A stretch of 64,000 nucleotides of DNA. It comes from Natronorubrum tibetense GA33. Its GTDB lineage: Archaea > Halobacteriota > Halobacteria > Halobacteriales > Natrialbaceae. Both the position numbers and the translations under genes were made by a program. The DNA is taken from contig NZ_KB913019.1 of assembly GCF_000383975.1 (NCBI RefSeq), positions 62,001 through 126,000 of the forward strand, given 5' to 3'. The notes below the pieces were generated by a model. That model worked only from the letters and a program-made list of their open reading frames with translations, was not told the DNA's origin and did not search any database. Of this stretch, positions 35,786 through 44,757 are shown piece after piece. Position 1 is the stretch's first letter, and every line of letters begins with the position of its first letter.

Positions 35786-37222
35786 GTGAGCGAGCCGGAC
35801 CCCGAAACTGCCCTCAAGCGCCACGACGAGACGTTTTTCGCGGATCTCGAGGCGCTGCTGGCCCAGCCCTCGATCAGCGCGACCGGCGACGGGATAGCCG
35901 AGTGTTCGTCGATGGTCAAGGACCTGTGTCTCGAGTACGGCTGCGACGAGGCGGAGATCGTCGAGACTCCGGGTCGGCCGGCCGTCGTCGCACACGCGAG
36001 AGCGGACCGTGGTGATGAATCCGACGGGACCACCGCCAACGGCGAGAGCAGGCCGACCGTTCTGCTCTACGGCCACTACGATGTCCAGCCGGCGACGCCG
36101 TCGGAGTGGACCTCGCCGCCGTTCGATCCAACCGTCCGGGACGGTCCCGACGGCGAGCAACGACTCTACGCCCGCGGCGCGGGCGACAACAAGGGCCAGT
36201 GGTTCGCACACCTCTGTGCGATTCGGGCGCTGCGCGAGACGACCGGGCTACCGGCCGACGTCGTCCTCCTGATCGAAGGGGAAGAGGAGAGCGGGAGCGA
36301 GAATCTCGAGTGGCTCGTCCGCGAGCACAGCGACGAGTTCGACTCGGACGTCGCCATCGTCGCCGACGGACCGATCGACTCGTCGGGTCGGCCGCACGTC
36401 CTCCTCGGCGCGCGCGGATTGCTGTACGTCGACATCGAGGCTCGAGGGGCGAATCGAGACCTGCACTCCGGGAATTTCGGCGGTCCCGTACCCAACCCGG
36501 CGACTGCGATCGCAACCCTCTTGGCGTCACTGACGGACGAGGACGGACGCAGTACGCTCGCGGGGTTCTACGACGACGTCCGACCCCTGACCGAGCGAGA
36601 CCGGGAGGTCCTCGACGCGATCCCGGTCGACGAGGAAGACATCCTGTCGGACCTCGGTCTTGACGCCCTCGCGACCGATCCCGACGAGGGATACGTCGAG
36701 CGGTTGCTCACCCGCCCGAACCTGAACGTGGCGGGACTCGACGCGGGGTATCACGGCGAGGGAATGAAGACCGTTCTCCCGTCTCGAGCGCGCGCGAAAA
36801 TCGACTACCGACTGGTCGCAGATCAGGATCCCGACGCCGTCTACGACGCGCTCGAGCGACACGCCCGGGAGCACGCGCCGGCGGGAATCGATGTCGAACT
36901 CAGCCGCGTCGCGGCGATGGCGCCACAGCGGACGTCGGCGGACAGCCCGGTCGTCGAGCCGGCGATGCGGGCGGTCCGCAACGGCTGGGACACTGACCCG
37001 ATCCTGAAACCCGCACTGGGCGGCTCGGTGCCGACGTACGTCTTCGCCGACGCCCTCGACGTTCCGTGTCTCGTGATTCCGTACGCAAACGAAGACGAGA
37101 ACAACCACGCACCGGACGAAAACATCAAGCTCTCCTGCGTTCGCGCCGGGGCGCGAACGACGGTAGCACTCCTCTCGGAACTCGCCGACGCGGACCTCGA
37201 GTCGGTATCGACGCACTCCTGA
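35786..37222 (+). CDS. M20-family metallopeptidase (dipeptidase/carboxypeptidase-like)
   Basis: The 478-residue enzyme has all M20 zinc residues: the His of GHYDVQP, the Asp of GAGDNKG, the EGEEESGS pair, ADGP and the C-terminal ENNHAPDE. A lid/dimerisation domain lies between (SGNFGGPVPNPATAI onward). GTG 35786 is chosen because the longer in-frame extension overlaps the preceding gene and lacks family similarity. M20 enzymes split dipeptides or N-acylated amino acids. It lies in line with the gamma-glutamyltransferase gene, 110 bases before it. Confidence 0.9.
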   Translation: MSEPDPETALKRHDETFFADLEALLAQPSISATGDGIAECSSMVKDLCLEYGCDEAEIVETPGRPAVVAHARADRGDESDGTTANGESRPTVLLYGHYDVQPATPSEWTSPPFDPTVRDGPDGEQRLYARGAGDNKGQWFAHLCAIRALRETTGLPADVVLLIEGEEESGSENLEWLVREHSDEFDSDVAIVADGPIDSSGRPHVLLGARGLLYVDIEARGANRDLHSGNFGGPVPNPATAIATLLASLTDEDGRSTLAGFYDDVRPLTERDREVLDAIPVDEEDILSDLGLDALATDPDEGYVERLLTRPNLNVAGLDAGYHGEGMKTVLPSRARAKIDYRLVADQDPDAVYDALERHAREHAPAGIDVELSRVAAMAPQRTSADSPVVEPAMRAVRNGWDTDPILKPALGGSVPTYVFADALDVPCLVIPYANEDENNHAPDENIKLSCVRAGARTTVALLSELADADLESVSTHS

Positions 37223-37332
37223 GACGGGAGAACTCGGTTCGTCAACGGTGGCGAATTTTTGGACTCCGTTCCATACTATTCTTGAATTTTCGGACAATAA
37301 TGTTTTTGCCCCCGTCTATCCACACCCTTCGT

Positions 37333-38970
37333 ATGGACGGACAGCAATCGCCAGATCTCGATCAGTTCACTTCGCGCCGATCGACCGTGTACGCACCGAA
37401 CGGAATCGTCGCGACTAGCCAACCGCTCGCCGCCGAAGCCGGAGCGGCGATCCTTCGCGAAGGCGGTAACGCGTTCGACGCAGCGGTATCGACCGCTGCA
37501 GCCCTGAACGTCGTCGAACCGACCAGCACCGGGCTCGGCGGCGACGTCTTCGCGCTCTACAAGACCGCCGACGGCGAGGTTGGCGCGCTTCGAAGCTGCG
37601 GCGGCGCGCCTGGCAATGCGACGCTCGAGCGCGTTCGCGACCGGATCGCCGCCGATCAGGGCGTCGAACCCGACGCGGCGGAGATGCCAACCTACGGTCC
37701 GTACACAATCACCGTTCCGGGAACCGCTCGCGGCTGGGAACGCACCGTCGAGGATCTCGGCACGCTCTCTCTCGAGCGAGTGCTCGAGCCGGCGATCGAG
37801 TACGCGACCGAGGGGTTCCCAGTCTCGGAGATCATCGCCAATCAGTGGGCGGAGGCGTCGTCGGTGCTCCGAGACGACAACGCTCGCGACGCGTATCTGC
37901 CGGACGGTCGCGCACCCGAGGTCGGCGAACACGTCCGTCTCCCGGCGCTCGGCGAGACGATGCGACGGATCGCCGAGGACGGGGCCGACGTCTTCTACGA
38001 GGGCGAGATCGCCGAGGAGATCGTGTCGGCGGTCCAATCGCGCGACGGCTTCCTGACGCTCGAGGATCTGGCGTCGTTCGAACCGGAGTACGTCGACCCG
38101 ATCAGTACGACCTACGGCGGCGCCGAAATATTCCAGTTGCCGCCGAACAACCAGGGAATCGTCGCGCTCGAGGCCCTGAACATCGCCGAGGCGCTCGGCG
38201 CGGGCGATCACCCGCCTGACTCGCCGGAACGAATCCACCTCGCGGTCGAAGCAGCGAAACGCGCGCTGACCGACGGGCTCTTTCACGTCACCGATTCCGA
38301 CTTCGAGGACGTCCCGGAGCTCGGCTCCAAGGCGTACGCGGCCGAGCGAGCCGATGAAATCGGGGCCGAAGCGACGCAGGATGTCGATATCGGACACCCG
38401 AGCGCAAACGGGAGCGCCGAGGACGCCGACACCGTGCTCCTGACCGTCGCCGACGAGGAGGGGAACGTCGTCTCGTACATCAACTCCCGCTTCAAGGACT
38501 TCGGCAGCGGCGTCGTCGCGGGCGATACCGGCGTCGCCCTGCAGAACCGCGGCAGTTCGTTCTCGCTGGACCCGGATCATCCGAATCGGATCGAGCCCGG
38601 GAAGCGACCGTTCCACACCCTCATCCCCGGACTGGCGCGGTTCGACGACTCCGACTGGGCCGCATTCGGCGTCATGGGTGGCTACATGCAACCGCAGGGG
38701 CATCTTCAGGTTCTCCTGAACCTTCTCGAGGATGGGATGTCGCTGCAGGAGGCGATGGATTACCCTCGATGGCGCTATCAGGTCGACGGCCAGCTCGCCG
38801 TCGAAGGACGCTACGACGGGACCGTGCTGACGAAACTCGCCCGACGCGGTCACGAGGTGCGGGTCCGACCGCCGGGACACTTCGGCGGCAGTCAGATCGC
38901 CCGCAACGACGACGGGACGCTCTCGGGTGCCACCGATCCGCGTAAAGACGGCTCAGTCGTCGGATTCTGA
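37333..38970 (+). CDS. ggt: Gamma-glutamyltransferase family protein
   Basis: A 545-residue Ntn-hydrolase precursor. The family nucleophile Thr aligns with Thr367 (DTVLLTVADEEGNVVSYINS), at which the chain is normally cut into large and small subunits. VVEPTSTGLGGDVFAL and GYMQPQGHLQVLLNLL are conserved. ATG 37333 is preceded by an AT-rich region. There is no signal peptide, so it is likely cytoplasmic, unlike most bacterial GGTs. It may hydrolyse gamma-glutamyl compounds or an acylated analogue; neighbours M20 peptidase and FAD oxidases point to the breakdown of N-modified amino acids. Confidence 0.88.
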   Translation: MDGQQSPDLDQFTSRRSTVYAPNGIVATSQPLAAEAGAAILREGGNAFDAAVSTAAALNVVEPTSTGLGGDVFALYKTADGEVGALRSCGGAPGNATLERVRDRIAADQGVEPDAAEMPTYGPYTITVPGTARGWERTVEDLGTLSLERVLEPAIEYATEGFPVSEIIANQWAEASSVLRDDNARDAYLPDGRAPEVGEHVRLPALGETMRRIAEDGADVFYEGEIAEEIVSAVQSRDGFLTLEDLASFEPEYVDPISTTYGGAEIFQLPPNNQGIVALEALNIAEALGAGDHPPDSPERIHLAVEAAKRALTDGLFHVTDSDFEDVPELGSKAYAAERADEIGAEATQDVDIGHPSANGSAEDADTVLLTVADEEGNVVSYINSRFKDFGSGVVAGDTGVALQNRGSSFSLDPDHPNRIEPGKRPFHTLIPGLARFDDSDWAAFGVMGGYMQPQGHLQVLLNLLEDGMSLQEAMDYPRWRYQVDGQLAVEGRYDGTVLTKLARRGHEVRVRPPGHFGGSQIARNDDGTLSGATDPRKDGSVVGF

Positions 38971-39091
38971 CTGCCCTATCGGCAAAACGGCGGGAGCGCA
39001 GTTTACCGCGTCACCCGGTCTGTGGGTCTCGAGACGAATTTTGCAGTACCTATCGCTCCCGTCGCTCGAGGTGGTGACGACCGATTCAAGT

Positions 39092-39895
39092 CTACTCCGA
39101 CCAGTTTTCCTCGATCTCGTCGTACGGCGGCGACGGCGGCCACTCGTCGGCGACCCAGGCGTAGTCGATGGTCAGTTCGTCCCCGATCAGAAACACCGCC
39201 GGACGGGGCTCCGACACTCCCGACATCCCGTCGAGATCGTGAACGACGCCGTAGCGTTCCGCGACGCCGTTTCCGGGATCGGAGTAGAGCGAGTGCTCGA
39301 GACCCCGGTGCTCGATGAACCGCTGGTGGTCGAACGGTTGTGAGATCCCGACGCCGACGACCGTCAGCTTGTCTCCCCATCCTCGTTCCTGAATCTCTTT
39401 CCACCAGTACACCGACTTTCCACCCCAGTTCAGCGGATAGAACACCAGCAACACGCATCCATCTCTCGCAATCAGATCGGATAACGACGTATCCTCCCAG
39501 TACTCCTCGGACACGAGCGGACGGATGAAATCCGGCGCTTCATCTCCTTCAGTCGGATGATCTGACGGAGCAAACTCGACCAGATCGAACCCGTCCGAAG
39601 TCGATTCCTCGTCCGTGACTCCGTTGCCGTACGTCCGATCGAGGTACTCGAGGATGTGGCCGCTCTCGGGCATCGTCACCCCGTGTTCGTGATCCACCAC
39701 GACGGGCACCGATCGCGTCCCCGACGCGCGCGCGACCGCGTCTCGGCGACTGTGTTCACCCGCGACGAATCGGGAGCGATACGGAACGTCGTATCGCTCG
39801 AGCCGCCGGACGACGAGTTCGCAGTAGGGACAGCCGTGGAGTCGGTACAGCGTCATCGTCGCGTCGTCACCGTGTGGATTGATGTCTGTGGACAT
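39092..39895 (-). CDS. Glutaredoxin-peroxiredoxin-like fusion without peroxidatic Cys
   Basis: A 267-residue two-domain protein. Residues 13-90 form a glutaredoxin-like domain with CPYC (22-25) and the SVPVVVD cis-Pro loop. Residues ~110-260 form an AhpC/TSA thioredoxin-like fold (LVFYPLNWGGKSVYWWKE, VGVGISQPFDHQRF, YGVVHDL). In ordinary peroxiredoxins the sequence after FYP contains the peroxidatic Cys; here there is none in GGKSVYWW. So the second domain cannot reduce peroxides in the usual way and may be structural or a binding module. It stands alone on the minus strand. Confidence 0.8.
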   Translation of the reverse strand: MSTDINPHGDDATMTLYRLHGCPYCELVVRRLERYDVPYRSRFVAGEHSRRDAVARASGTRSVPVVVDHEHGVTMPESGHILEYLDRTYGNGVTDEESTSDGFDLVEFAPSDHPTEGDEAPDFIRPLVSEEYWEDTSLSDLIARDGCVLLVFYPLNWGGKSVYWWKEIQERGWGDKLTVVGVGISQPFDHQRFIEHRGLEHSLYSDPGNGVAERYGVVHDLDGMSGVSEPRPAVFLIGDELTIDYAWVADEWPPSPPYDEIEENWSE

Positions 39896-40036
39896 TCGGA
39901 GCTACGGTTCGTTCGGGTCGGGTCGTCTAAAACGTCACTGCCGAAATGAACCGCAATCAGGCGTGCTGATCGGTCGGACTCTCCGAAAGCGGACCCGTTA
40001 GCTAATAAGCGTGGGTATAGATACCACAGAACGAGT

Positions 40037-41359
40037 ATGGCAATTGAGCAAATAGATGATGAACTCGAGACCGCGGCGAAAACGATCCCCCACTGGTACT
40101 CGGCGGACGACGACGTTCCGACGCTCGTCGACGGTGACGGTGTCGAGGTGTTCGACGCCGACGGAACGGCCTATCTGGACTTTCAATCCCAGCTGTACTG
40201 CGTCAACGCGGGCCACAGCAACCAACGGATTATCGATGCGATCGCGGACCAACTGGCCCGAATTCCGTACGTCTCCTCCGGAAAGCACAACGACACCCGA
40301 AACGAGCTCGTCACGCGACTGCTCGAGGTCGCGCCGGAATCGATGTCGCAGACGCTCTTTTCGATTTCGGGAAGCGAAGCGAACGAAGCGGCGGTGATGC
40401 TCGCACGGGAGTACGCCGACGCGCCGAAGGTACTCACCAGGTGGCGGTCCTACCACGGGTCGACCTACGGAACGGCCAGTCTGACGGGCGACACCGATAC
40501 GCGTGCCTTCGTCGAATCGCGCGCTGCGATGACGGGAAGCGAGAAGTTCCTGCCGCCGATTCCAGCGGCGTTCGATGCGGAATCGCCCGAAGAACTCGCC
40601 GAACAGGCGGCAAACCACCTCGAGTTCGTCATCCGCAACGAGGGACCCGACTCGATCGCCGCGATCCTTACCGAAATCGTCGCGGGGTCGAGCGGCGGCT
40701 TCACCGCGCCGCCGGGCTATTTCGACCGCGTCCGCGAACTCTGCGACGAGTACGATATCCTGATGATCGCGGACGAAGTGATCACCGGCTTCGGTCGAAC
40801 CGGCGAGTGGTTCGGTGCCCAGAGCGAGGGCGTACAACCCGACCTGATGACGTTCGCGAAGGGGGTCACGAGTTCGTACGTCCCGCTGGCGGGCGTGATG
40901 ATGAACGAGGAAATCGCCGACTACGTCGTGGAAGAGGGGTTCGATATCGGCCAGACGTTCGCTGGTCATCCGGTCGGGTGTGCTGCTGGACTGGCCGCGA
41001 TGGACGTCTACGAGGACGAACTGATCGAGAACACGCGATCGGTTTCGCCCCACCTCGAGTCCCGACTCGGCGCACTGGAGGACCGATTCGATGTCGTCTC
41101 GTCGGTTCACGGCCGCGGCCTCCTCTGGGGCGTCGAGTTCGCCGATTCCGAGACGGGCGAGCCGTTCGTGGATCCGCGGGTGAGCGACGCCGACAATCCG
41201 GTCAAAACGGTACTTTCGGCGGCCGGCGAAAACGGTGCGATATTCGGCATGGGTCGCCCCGGTATCCAGCTCCTCGTCTCACCGCCGCTCTGTGTGACCG
41301 AAACCGAGATCGACGAGGCGGTCGACATCCTCGAGAACGCGATCGAAACCGCGTTCTAG
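40037..41359 (+). CDS. Class III aminotransferase (PLP)
   Basis: A 440-residue enzyme of fold type I. It has the small-domain start, then EANEAAVMLAR, the PLP-binding ADEVITGFGRTG (Asp contacts the pyridine nitrogen) and the Schiff-base Lys275 in TFAKGVTSS. TFAGHPVGCAAGLA follows. The class includes 4-aminobutyrate, omega-amino acid and 2,2-dialkylglycine aminotransferases, so the substrate cannot be named. It ends 24 bases before a convergent alcohol dehydrogenase that could act on an aldehyde product. Confidence 0.9.
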   Translation: MAIEQIDDELETAAKTIPHWYSADDDVPTLVDGDGVEVFDADGTAYLDFQSQLYCVNAGHSNQRIIDAIADQLARIPYVSSGKHNDTRNELVTRLLEVAPESMSQTLFSISGSEANEAAVMLAREYADAPKVLTRWRSYHGSTYGTASLTGDTDTRAFVESRAAMTGSEKFLPPIPAAFDAESPEELAEQAANHLEFVIRNEGPDSIAAILTEIVAGSSGGFTAPPGYFDRVRELCDEYDILMIADEVITGFGRTGEWFGAQSEGVQPDLMTFAKGVTSSYVPLAGVMMNEEIADYVVEEGFDIGQTFAGHPVGCAAGLAAMDVYEDELIENTRSVSPHLESRLGALEDRFDVVSSVHGRGLLWGVEFADSETGEPFVDPRVSDADNPVKTVLSAAGENGAIFGMGRPGIQLLVSPPLCVTETEIDEAVDILENAIETAF

Positions 41360-41382
41360 ACCCCCGAATCAATCGCTTCGAC

Positions 41383-42399
41383 CTACTGCTGAGGGCGCAC
41401 GACGAGCTTTCCGACCATCTCCCGAGATTGCATGTCGGCCATCATCCGTGCCGTGTTTGAAAGCGGGTACTCCCTGGCGATGACCGGGTCCAATCGCCCA
41501 CGTTCGACGAAGTCGACGAGTTTCTCGAGATCGACCTGCGTTCCGAGCGTGCTTCCGAAGAGACGCTTGTGACCGAAGTACAGATTTCGAGCGTCGAATT
41601 CGGGGAACTGACCCGCTGTCCGTCCGCAGACGACCATCGCCCCGTTCGTTCGCAACACCTCGAGTCCGACGCGGGTAAACGGTCCGCCGAGGTGGTTGAT
41701 CGTCACGTCGACGTCACCGATCGCGGCGACCGCTGTGCGCATCTCGTCGGGGTCGCCGGTGTGAATCGGGTGATCGAGGCCGAGCGACTCGACCGTGCGG
41801 AGTTTCGCTTCGTCGGTCGACGTCCCGATGGTTTCGGCACCCAGAATCGTCGCAAGCTGAATCGCTGCCACGCCGACGCCGCCGGTCGCACCCGGAACGA
41901 AGACGAGATCCCCGGCCGTCGTTCCGGCGCGCTCGAGCATCCTGAACGCGGTTACGTACGCGATCGGAAGCGCCGCAGCGTCGACGATGTCGACGGATTC
42001 AGGGAGTTCGACGAGTCTGTTCGCGTCGACGACTGCTAGTTCGGCGAACGCGCCGTCGTAGCTGCTGTAGTTCTCGCACATGTTCTCGGGACCCTCGCGA
42101 CAGAACCGGCAGGTCCCGCAGGTCTCGAGCGGACAGAGGACGACGCGGTCTCCCTCAGAGACGCCCGAAACGTCGGCGGCCGTCTCCTCGACGATACCCG
42201 CCAGATCGCCGCCGGGTACGAACGGGAGGTCATCGGCGGTGAGCCGGTCATCGTCCTCGAGTTTCCAGAGGTCGCGGTGGTTGAGTGCGGCGGCTTCGAC
42301 GCGAACGATCGCTTCGCCGGGACCCGGGCTCGGCGTTGACCGGTCCTGGATTTCGACTTCGGGGGGCGTCTCGTGACTGGTGAGTGCGGCGACGCGCAT
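41383..42399 (-). CDS. Zinc-dependent alcohol dehydrogenase / quinone reductase family
   Basis: A 338-residue MDR-family oxidoreductase. The N-terminal GroES-like domain has AAALNHRDLWKL, PGGDLAGIVEET and a four-Cys structural zinc loop CGTCRFCREGPENMC. The NAD(P) domain begins VFVPGATGGVGVAAIQLA. At the catalytic zinc position N-H replaces the usual Cys (ALNHRD), which is typical of MDR branches without a catalytic zinc, so the reaction could be an enoyl or quinone reduction instead of alcohol oxidation. ATG 42399 is favoured over a longer upstream start (MRVAALTSHETPP). Confidence 0.82.
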   Translation of the reverse strand: MRVAALTSHETPPEVEIQDRSTPSPGPGEAIVRVEAAALNHRDLWKLEDDDRLTADDLPFVPGGDLAGIVEETAADVSGVSEGDRVVLCPLETCGTCRFCREGPENMCENYSSYDGAFAELAVVDANRLVELPESVDIVDAAALPIAYVTAFRMLERAGTTAGDLVFVPGATGGVGVAAIQLATILGAETIGTSTDEAKLRTVESLGLDHPIHTGDPDEMRTAVAAIGDVDVTINHLGGPFTRVGLEVLRTNGAMVVCGRTAGQFPEFDARNLYFGHKRLFGSTLGTQVDLEKLVDFVERGRLDPVIAREYPLSNTARMMADMQSREMVGKLVVRPQQ

Positions 42400-42532
42400 A
42401 GTGTAGACTGAGACCACACCTCGTACCATCTTACCTCCTGCGTTCTCACCAAATGATCACAGCGTTGCAGTCGTCTCGAGAGCAGTACGGACGTCTCAAT
42501 CGAGCCCTCTCGTCCTCACGCGAGTTTCTTAC

Positions 42533-43675
42533 TCACGTCTTCCGTAGCTGATTACCGAACCGGTGGACGCCGATCGGATTGTCGGTGTCGCCGTCGGTCG
42601 CAAAATCCGCCAGCACCTCACCGACGACGCTGGCGAATTTGAACCCGTGGCCGGTGAATCCCGCGGCGATCGAGACGTGGGGATACTCCGGGTGCGTATC
42701 GAGATAGAAGTGGCCGTCGAGCGAGCGAGTCACGATGCAGGTTGTGAGGCGCAGCGTCGGCCCAGACGCGGCGGGAAAGTGGTTTTCGGGGAGCCGTCTG
42801 AGTCGTTTTTCGTCCTCGAGCGTCGCCTCGTCGTTCCAGTCGTCCGGATCGATGGAGTCGGCTCCGGAGGGCGTGTAGCCGAACTTGAACCCGGGCCGTT
42901 CGGCCACCGGAAAGCCGTAGAACTCTCCCTCGGGAACGTCGACGTTGAATACCGGAAACGTATCCGGCGTGAACTTCGCGGGCTCCGTCGGCTGAAGCCA
43001 GGCCATTACCCGTCGCTGCGGCGAGAGCGCGTTCTCGAGCAGCGGCATGTGTTTGCCCGCCCACGCGCCGGCGGTAACGACGAGGCGGTCCGCCTCGTAC
43101 GTCTCGCGATTCGTCCGAACCTCGACGCCCCGTTCTCGAGGCGTCCACCCGAGCACCCGCTCGCGAGCGTGGACGGTTCCGCCGTGTTCGTGAGCGAGAT
43201 TCACGTGCGTCGAGATGGCCCGCTCACAGGCGAGAAAGCCGCCGTTCGGCTGATAGACGCATCTGTGGTCGTCGGGAAGCTCGTAGCCCGGAAATCGCTC
43301 CCGAAGCTCCTCTCCTGACAGTACCTCGTGCGGTAGGTCGTTCGACGCACAGGATTCGATCGCGGCCGAAACGTGCGCTGCGTCGGCAGGGCCGGCGCGG
43401 ATCGATCCCGTTTCCGTGAGGAGACGCTCGCCCGATTCGGCCTCGAGGTCGCGCCAAAGCGTCCGCGCTCGCTCGGCGAGCGGAACGTACGACGGATGTT
43501 CGGGCTGTGTCAGCCGGAAGATTCGGGTATCTCCGTGGGAGGATCCCCGTCCGTGCGGAACGTCGTACTGCTCGATTCCCAGCACATCGACGCCTCGCTT
43601 GGCCAGGTGGTAGACGGCCGAACTCCCCATCCCACCGACGCCGAGGACGATTACGTCGTACGAATCTCGCGTCAT
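42533..43675 (-). CDS. Monomeric sarcosine oxidase/N-methyltryptophan oxidase-like (SolA type)
   Basis: A 380-residue flavoprotein. It begins YDVIVLGVGGMGSSAVYHLA (dinucleotide fold), followed by GIEQYDVPHGRGSSHGDTRI, the diagnostic signature of the MSOX/SolA family. LTTCIVTRSLDGHFYLD holds the Cys that carries covalent FAD in relatives. The C-terminal HVSIAAGFTGHGFKFASVVG is also diagnostic. The enzyme oxidatively demethylates N-methyl amino acids. Start 43675 (MTRDSYDV) is chosen; 43687 is possible. It is divergent from a PadR regulator. Confidence 0.9.
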   Translation of the reverse strand: MTRDSYDVIVLGVGGMGSSAVYHLAKRGVDVLGIEQYDVPHGRGSSHGDTRIFRLTQPEHPSYVPLAERARTLWRDLEAESGERLLTETGSIRAGPADAAHVSAAIESCASNDLPHEVLSGEELRERFPGYELPDDHRCVYQPNGGFLACERAISTHVNLAHEHGGTVHARERVLGWTPRERGVEVRTNRETYEADRLVVTAGAWAGKHMPLLENALSPQRRVMAWLQPTEPAKFTPDTFPVFNVDVPEGEFYGFPVAERPGFKFGYTPSGADSIDPDDWNDEATLEDEKRLRRLPENHFPAASGPTLRLTTCIVTRSLDGHFYLDTHPEYPHVSIAAGFTGHGFKFASVVGEVLADFATDGDTDNPIGVHRFGNQLRKT

Positions 43676-43996
43676 CGATACGACCATTGGTGTGTGGTAG
43701 CAAAGCCTTTGATCTTCCGTCGCCGAAATCGGCCGCTGAGTGTCAGCCGTTTTTGGTTGCGTCGTGAATCGTCGCGTGTAGTCACTGAGACCAGGAAAAA
43801 CGGCGGTGAGTGAGTGACAAATGAGACGATCAGTCCTCGCGATGTCTGCGGTGGACATCGATCGGCTATCTCGTTGTGACGGTACTTCGCGTGAGACAGG
43901 GGGAACCGCGGCCCGATTCAGTCGTCGAGTGTCTCGAGTCGATTTTCGACCGACCCTCGAGTTTAGCTTTAAGATGATGGGCCCGGTAGGTCCGGT
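43676..43996. promoter_or_regulatory. Divergent promoter region, SolA-type oxidase and PadR
   Basis: About 320 bases between the two divergent genes, without a gene. A TATA-like TTTAGCTTTAAG (near 43963) precedes the PadR start at 43997. Control of the oxidase by the PadR protein is plausible. Confidence 0.4.
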
Positions 43997-44545
43997 ATGG
44001 AACAACGGGAGCTTGCGAGTCTTGCCATCCTCGGTATCTTGGCCGAGAAAGAGCGTGCAACAGTCAAAACTGTCCACGAGAAACTTCGCCACAATTTCGG
44101 TCGCTACTGGGGTGCGAGCACCGGAATACTCGTTCCGACGGTCAACCAGCTCAACGACGACGGGTACGTCAAAACGACCGATAGCACCACACAAGCCGCG
44201 ACGTACAAAATCACCGACGAAGGTCGTAACCACCTACAATCGTTGCTCACGAAGCCGATCGAAGACGTCTCTCACCCCTCTTTCCGGGCCCACCTGATGA
44301 TGAAACTGGGCTTTCTCCACCATCTCTCGATCGACGGCCAACAGGCGGAAATTCGGGCCCTGAAAGATCAACTGAAGACCGCTCGTGAGGAACTGCGGAC
44401 GATCGACGCCGCTCACGAGTCGGAAGTCGACGACCGAGAGCGAGTCGGGTACCGACAGGAACTCATCGACCTCCGGGTCCGAATCCTCGATACGTTCCTC
44501 GAGTGGCTCGACGCTATCGAACCATCACAGCCGCTCGAGCAGTGA
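43997..44545 (+). CDS. PadR-family transcriptional regulator, long form
   Basis: A 182-residue protein with an N-terminal winged helix (LAILGILAEKERATVKTVHE, YWGASTGILVPTVNQLNDDG) and a C-terminal helical dimerisation/ligand domain (residues ~95-180, coiled, FRAHLMMKLGFLHHL). This is the VirR/PadR type with an effector domain. It lies divergent from the SolA-type oxidase and upstream of an MFS gene on the other strand. Its inducer is unknown. Confidence 0.88.
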   Translation: MEQRELASLAILGILAEKERATVKTVHEKLRHNFGRYWGASTGILVPTVNQLNDDGYVKTTDSTTQAATYKITDEGRNHLQSLLTKPIEDVSHPSFRAHLMMKLGFLHHLSIDGQQAEIRALKDQLKTAREELRTIDAAHESEVDDRERVGYRQELIDLRVRILDTFLEWLDAIEPSQPLEQ

Positions 44546-44757
44546 GGTGACGATGTCGTGGTCGGCCGATGATCTCGACACCCGAGCGCTAACACTGGAG
44601 AGCCCCGTCAGGCGTAGTATTCGTTCACGTATTCTGTGCTGTCCTCGCTCTCGCAAATCGACTCGCCGCGTGCGGTATCGACCAGGGAGGAACCTAATCC
44701 GCTCCACCGAACTCGAGCAATTCGGCGAACACCTGTGCGTACCGCTGGCCGAGGACG

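Noticed and set aside
37276-38880. Long minus-strand open frame (534 codons) opposite the gamma-glutamyltransferase gene
   Set aside because: Arg-rich, no recognisable domain; the plus-strand gene has the full family signature.
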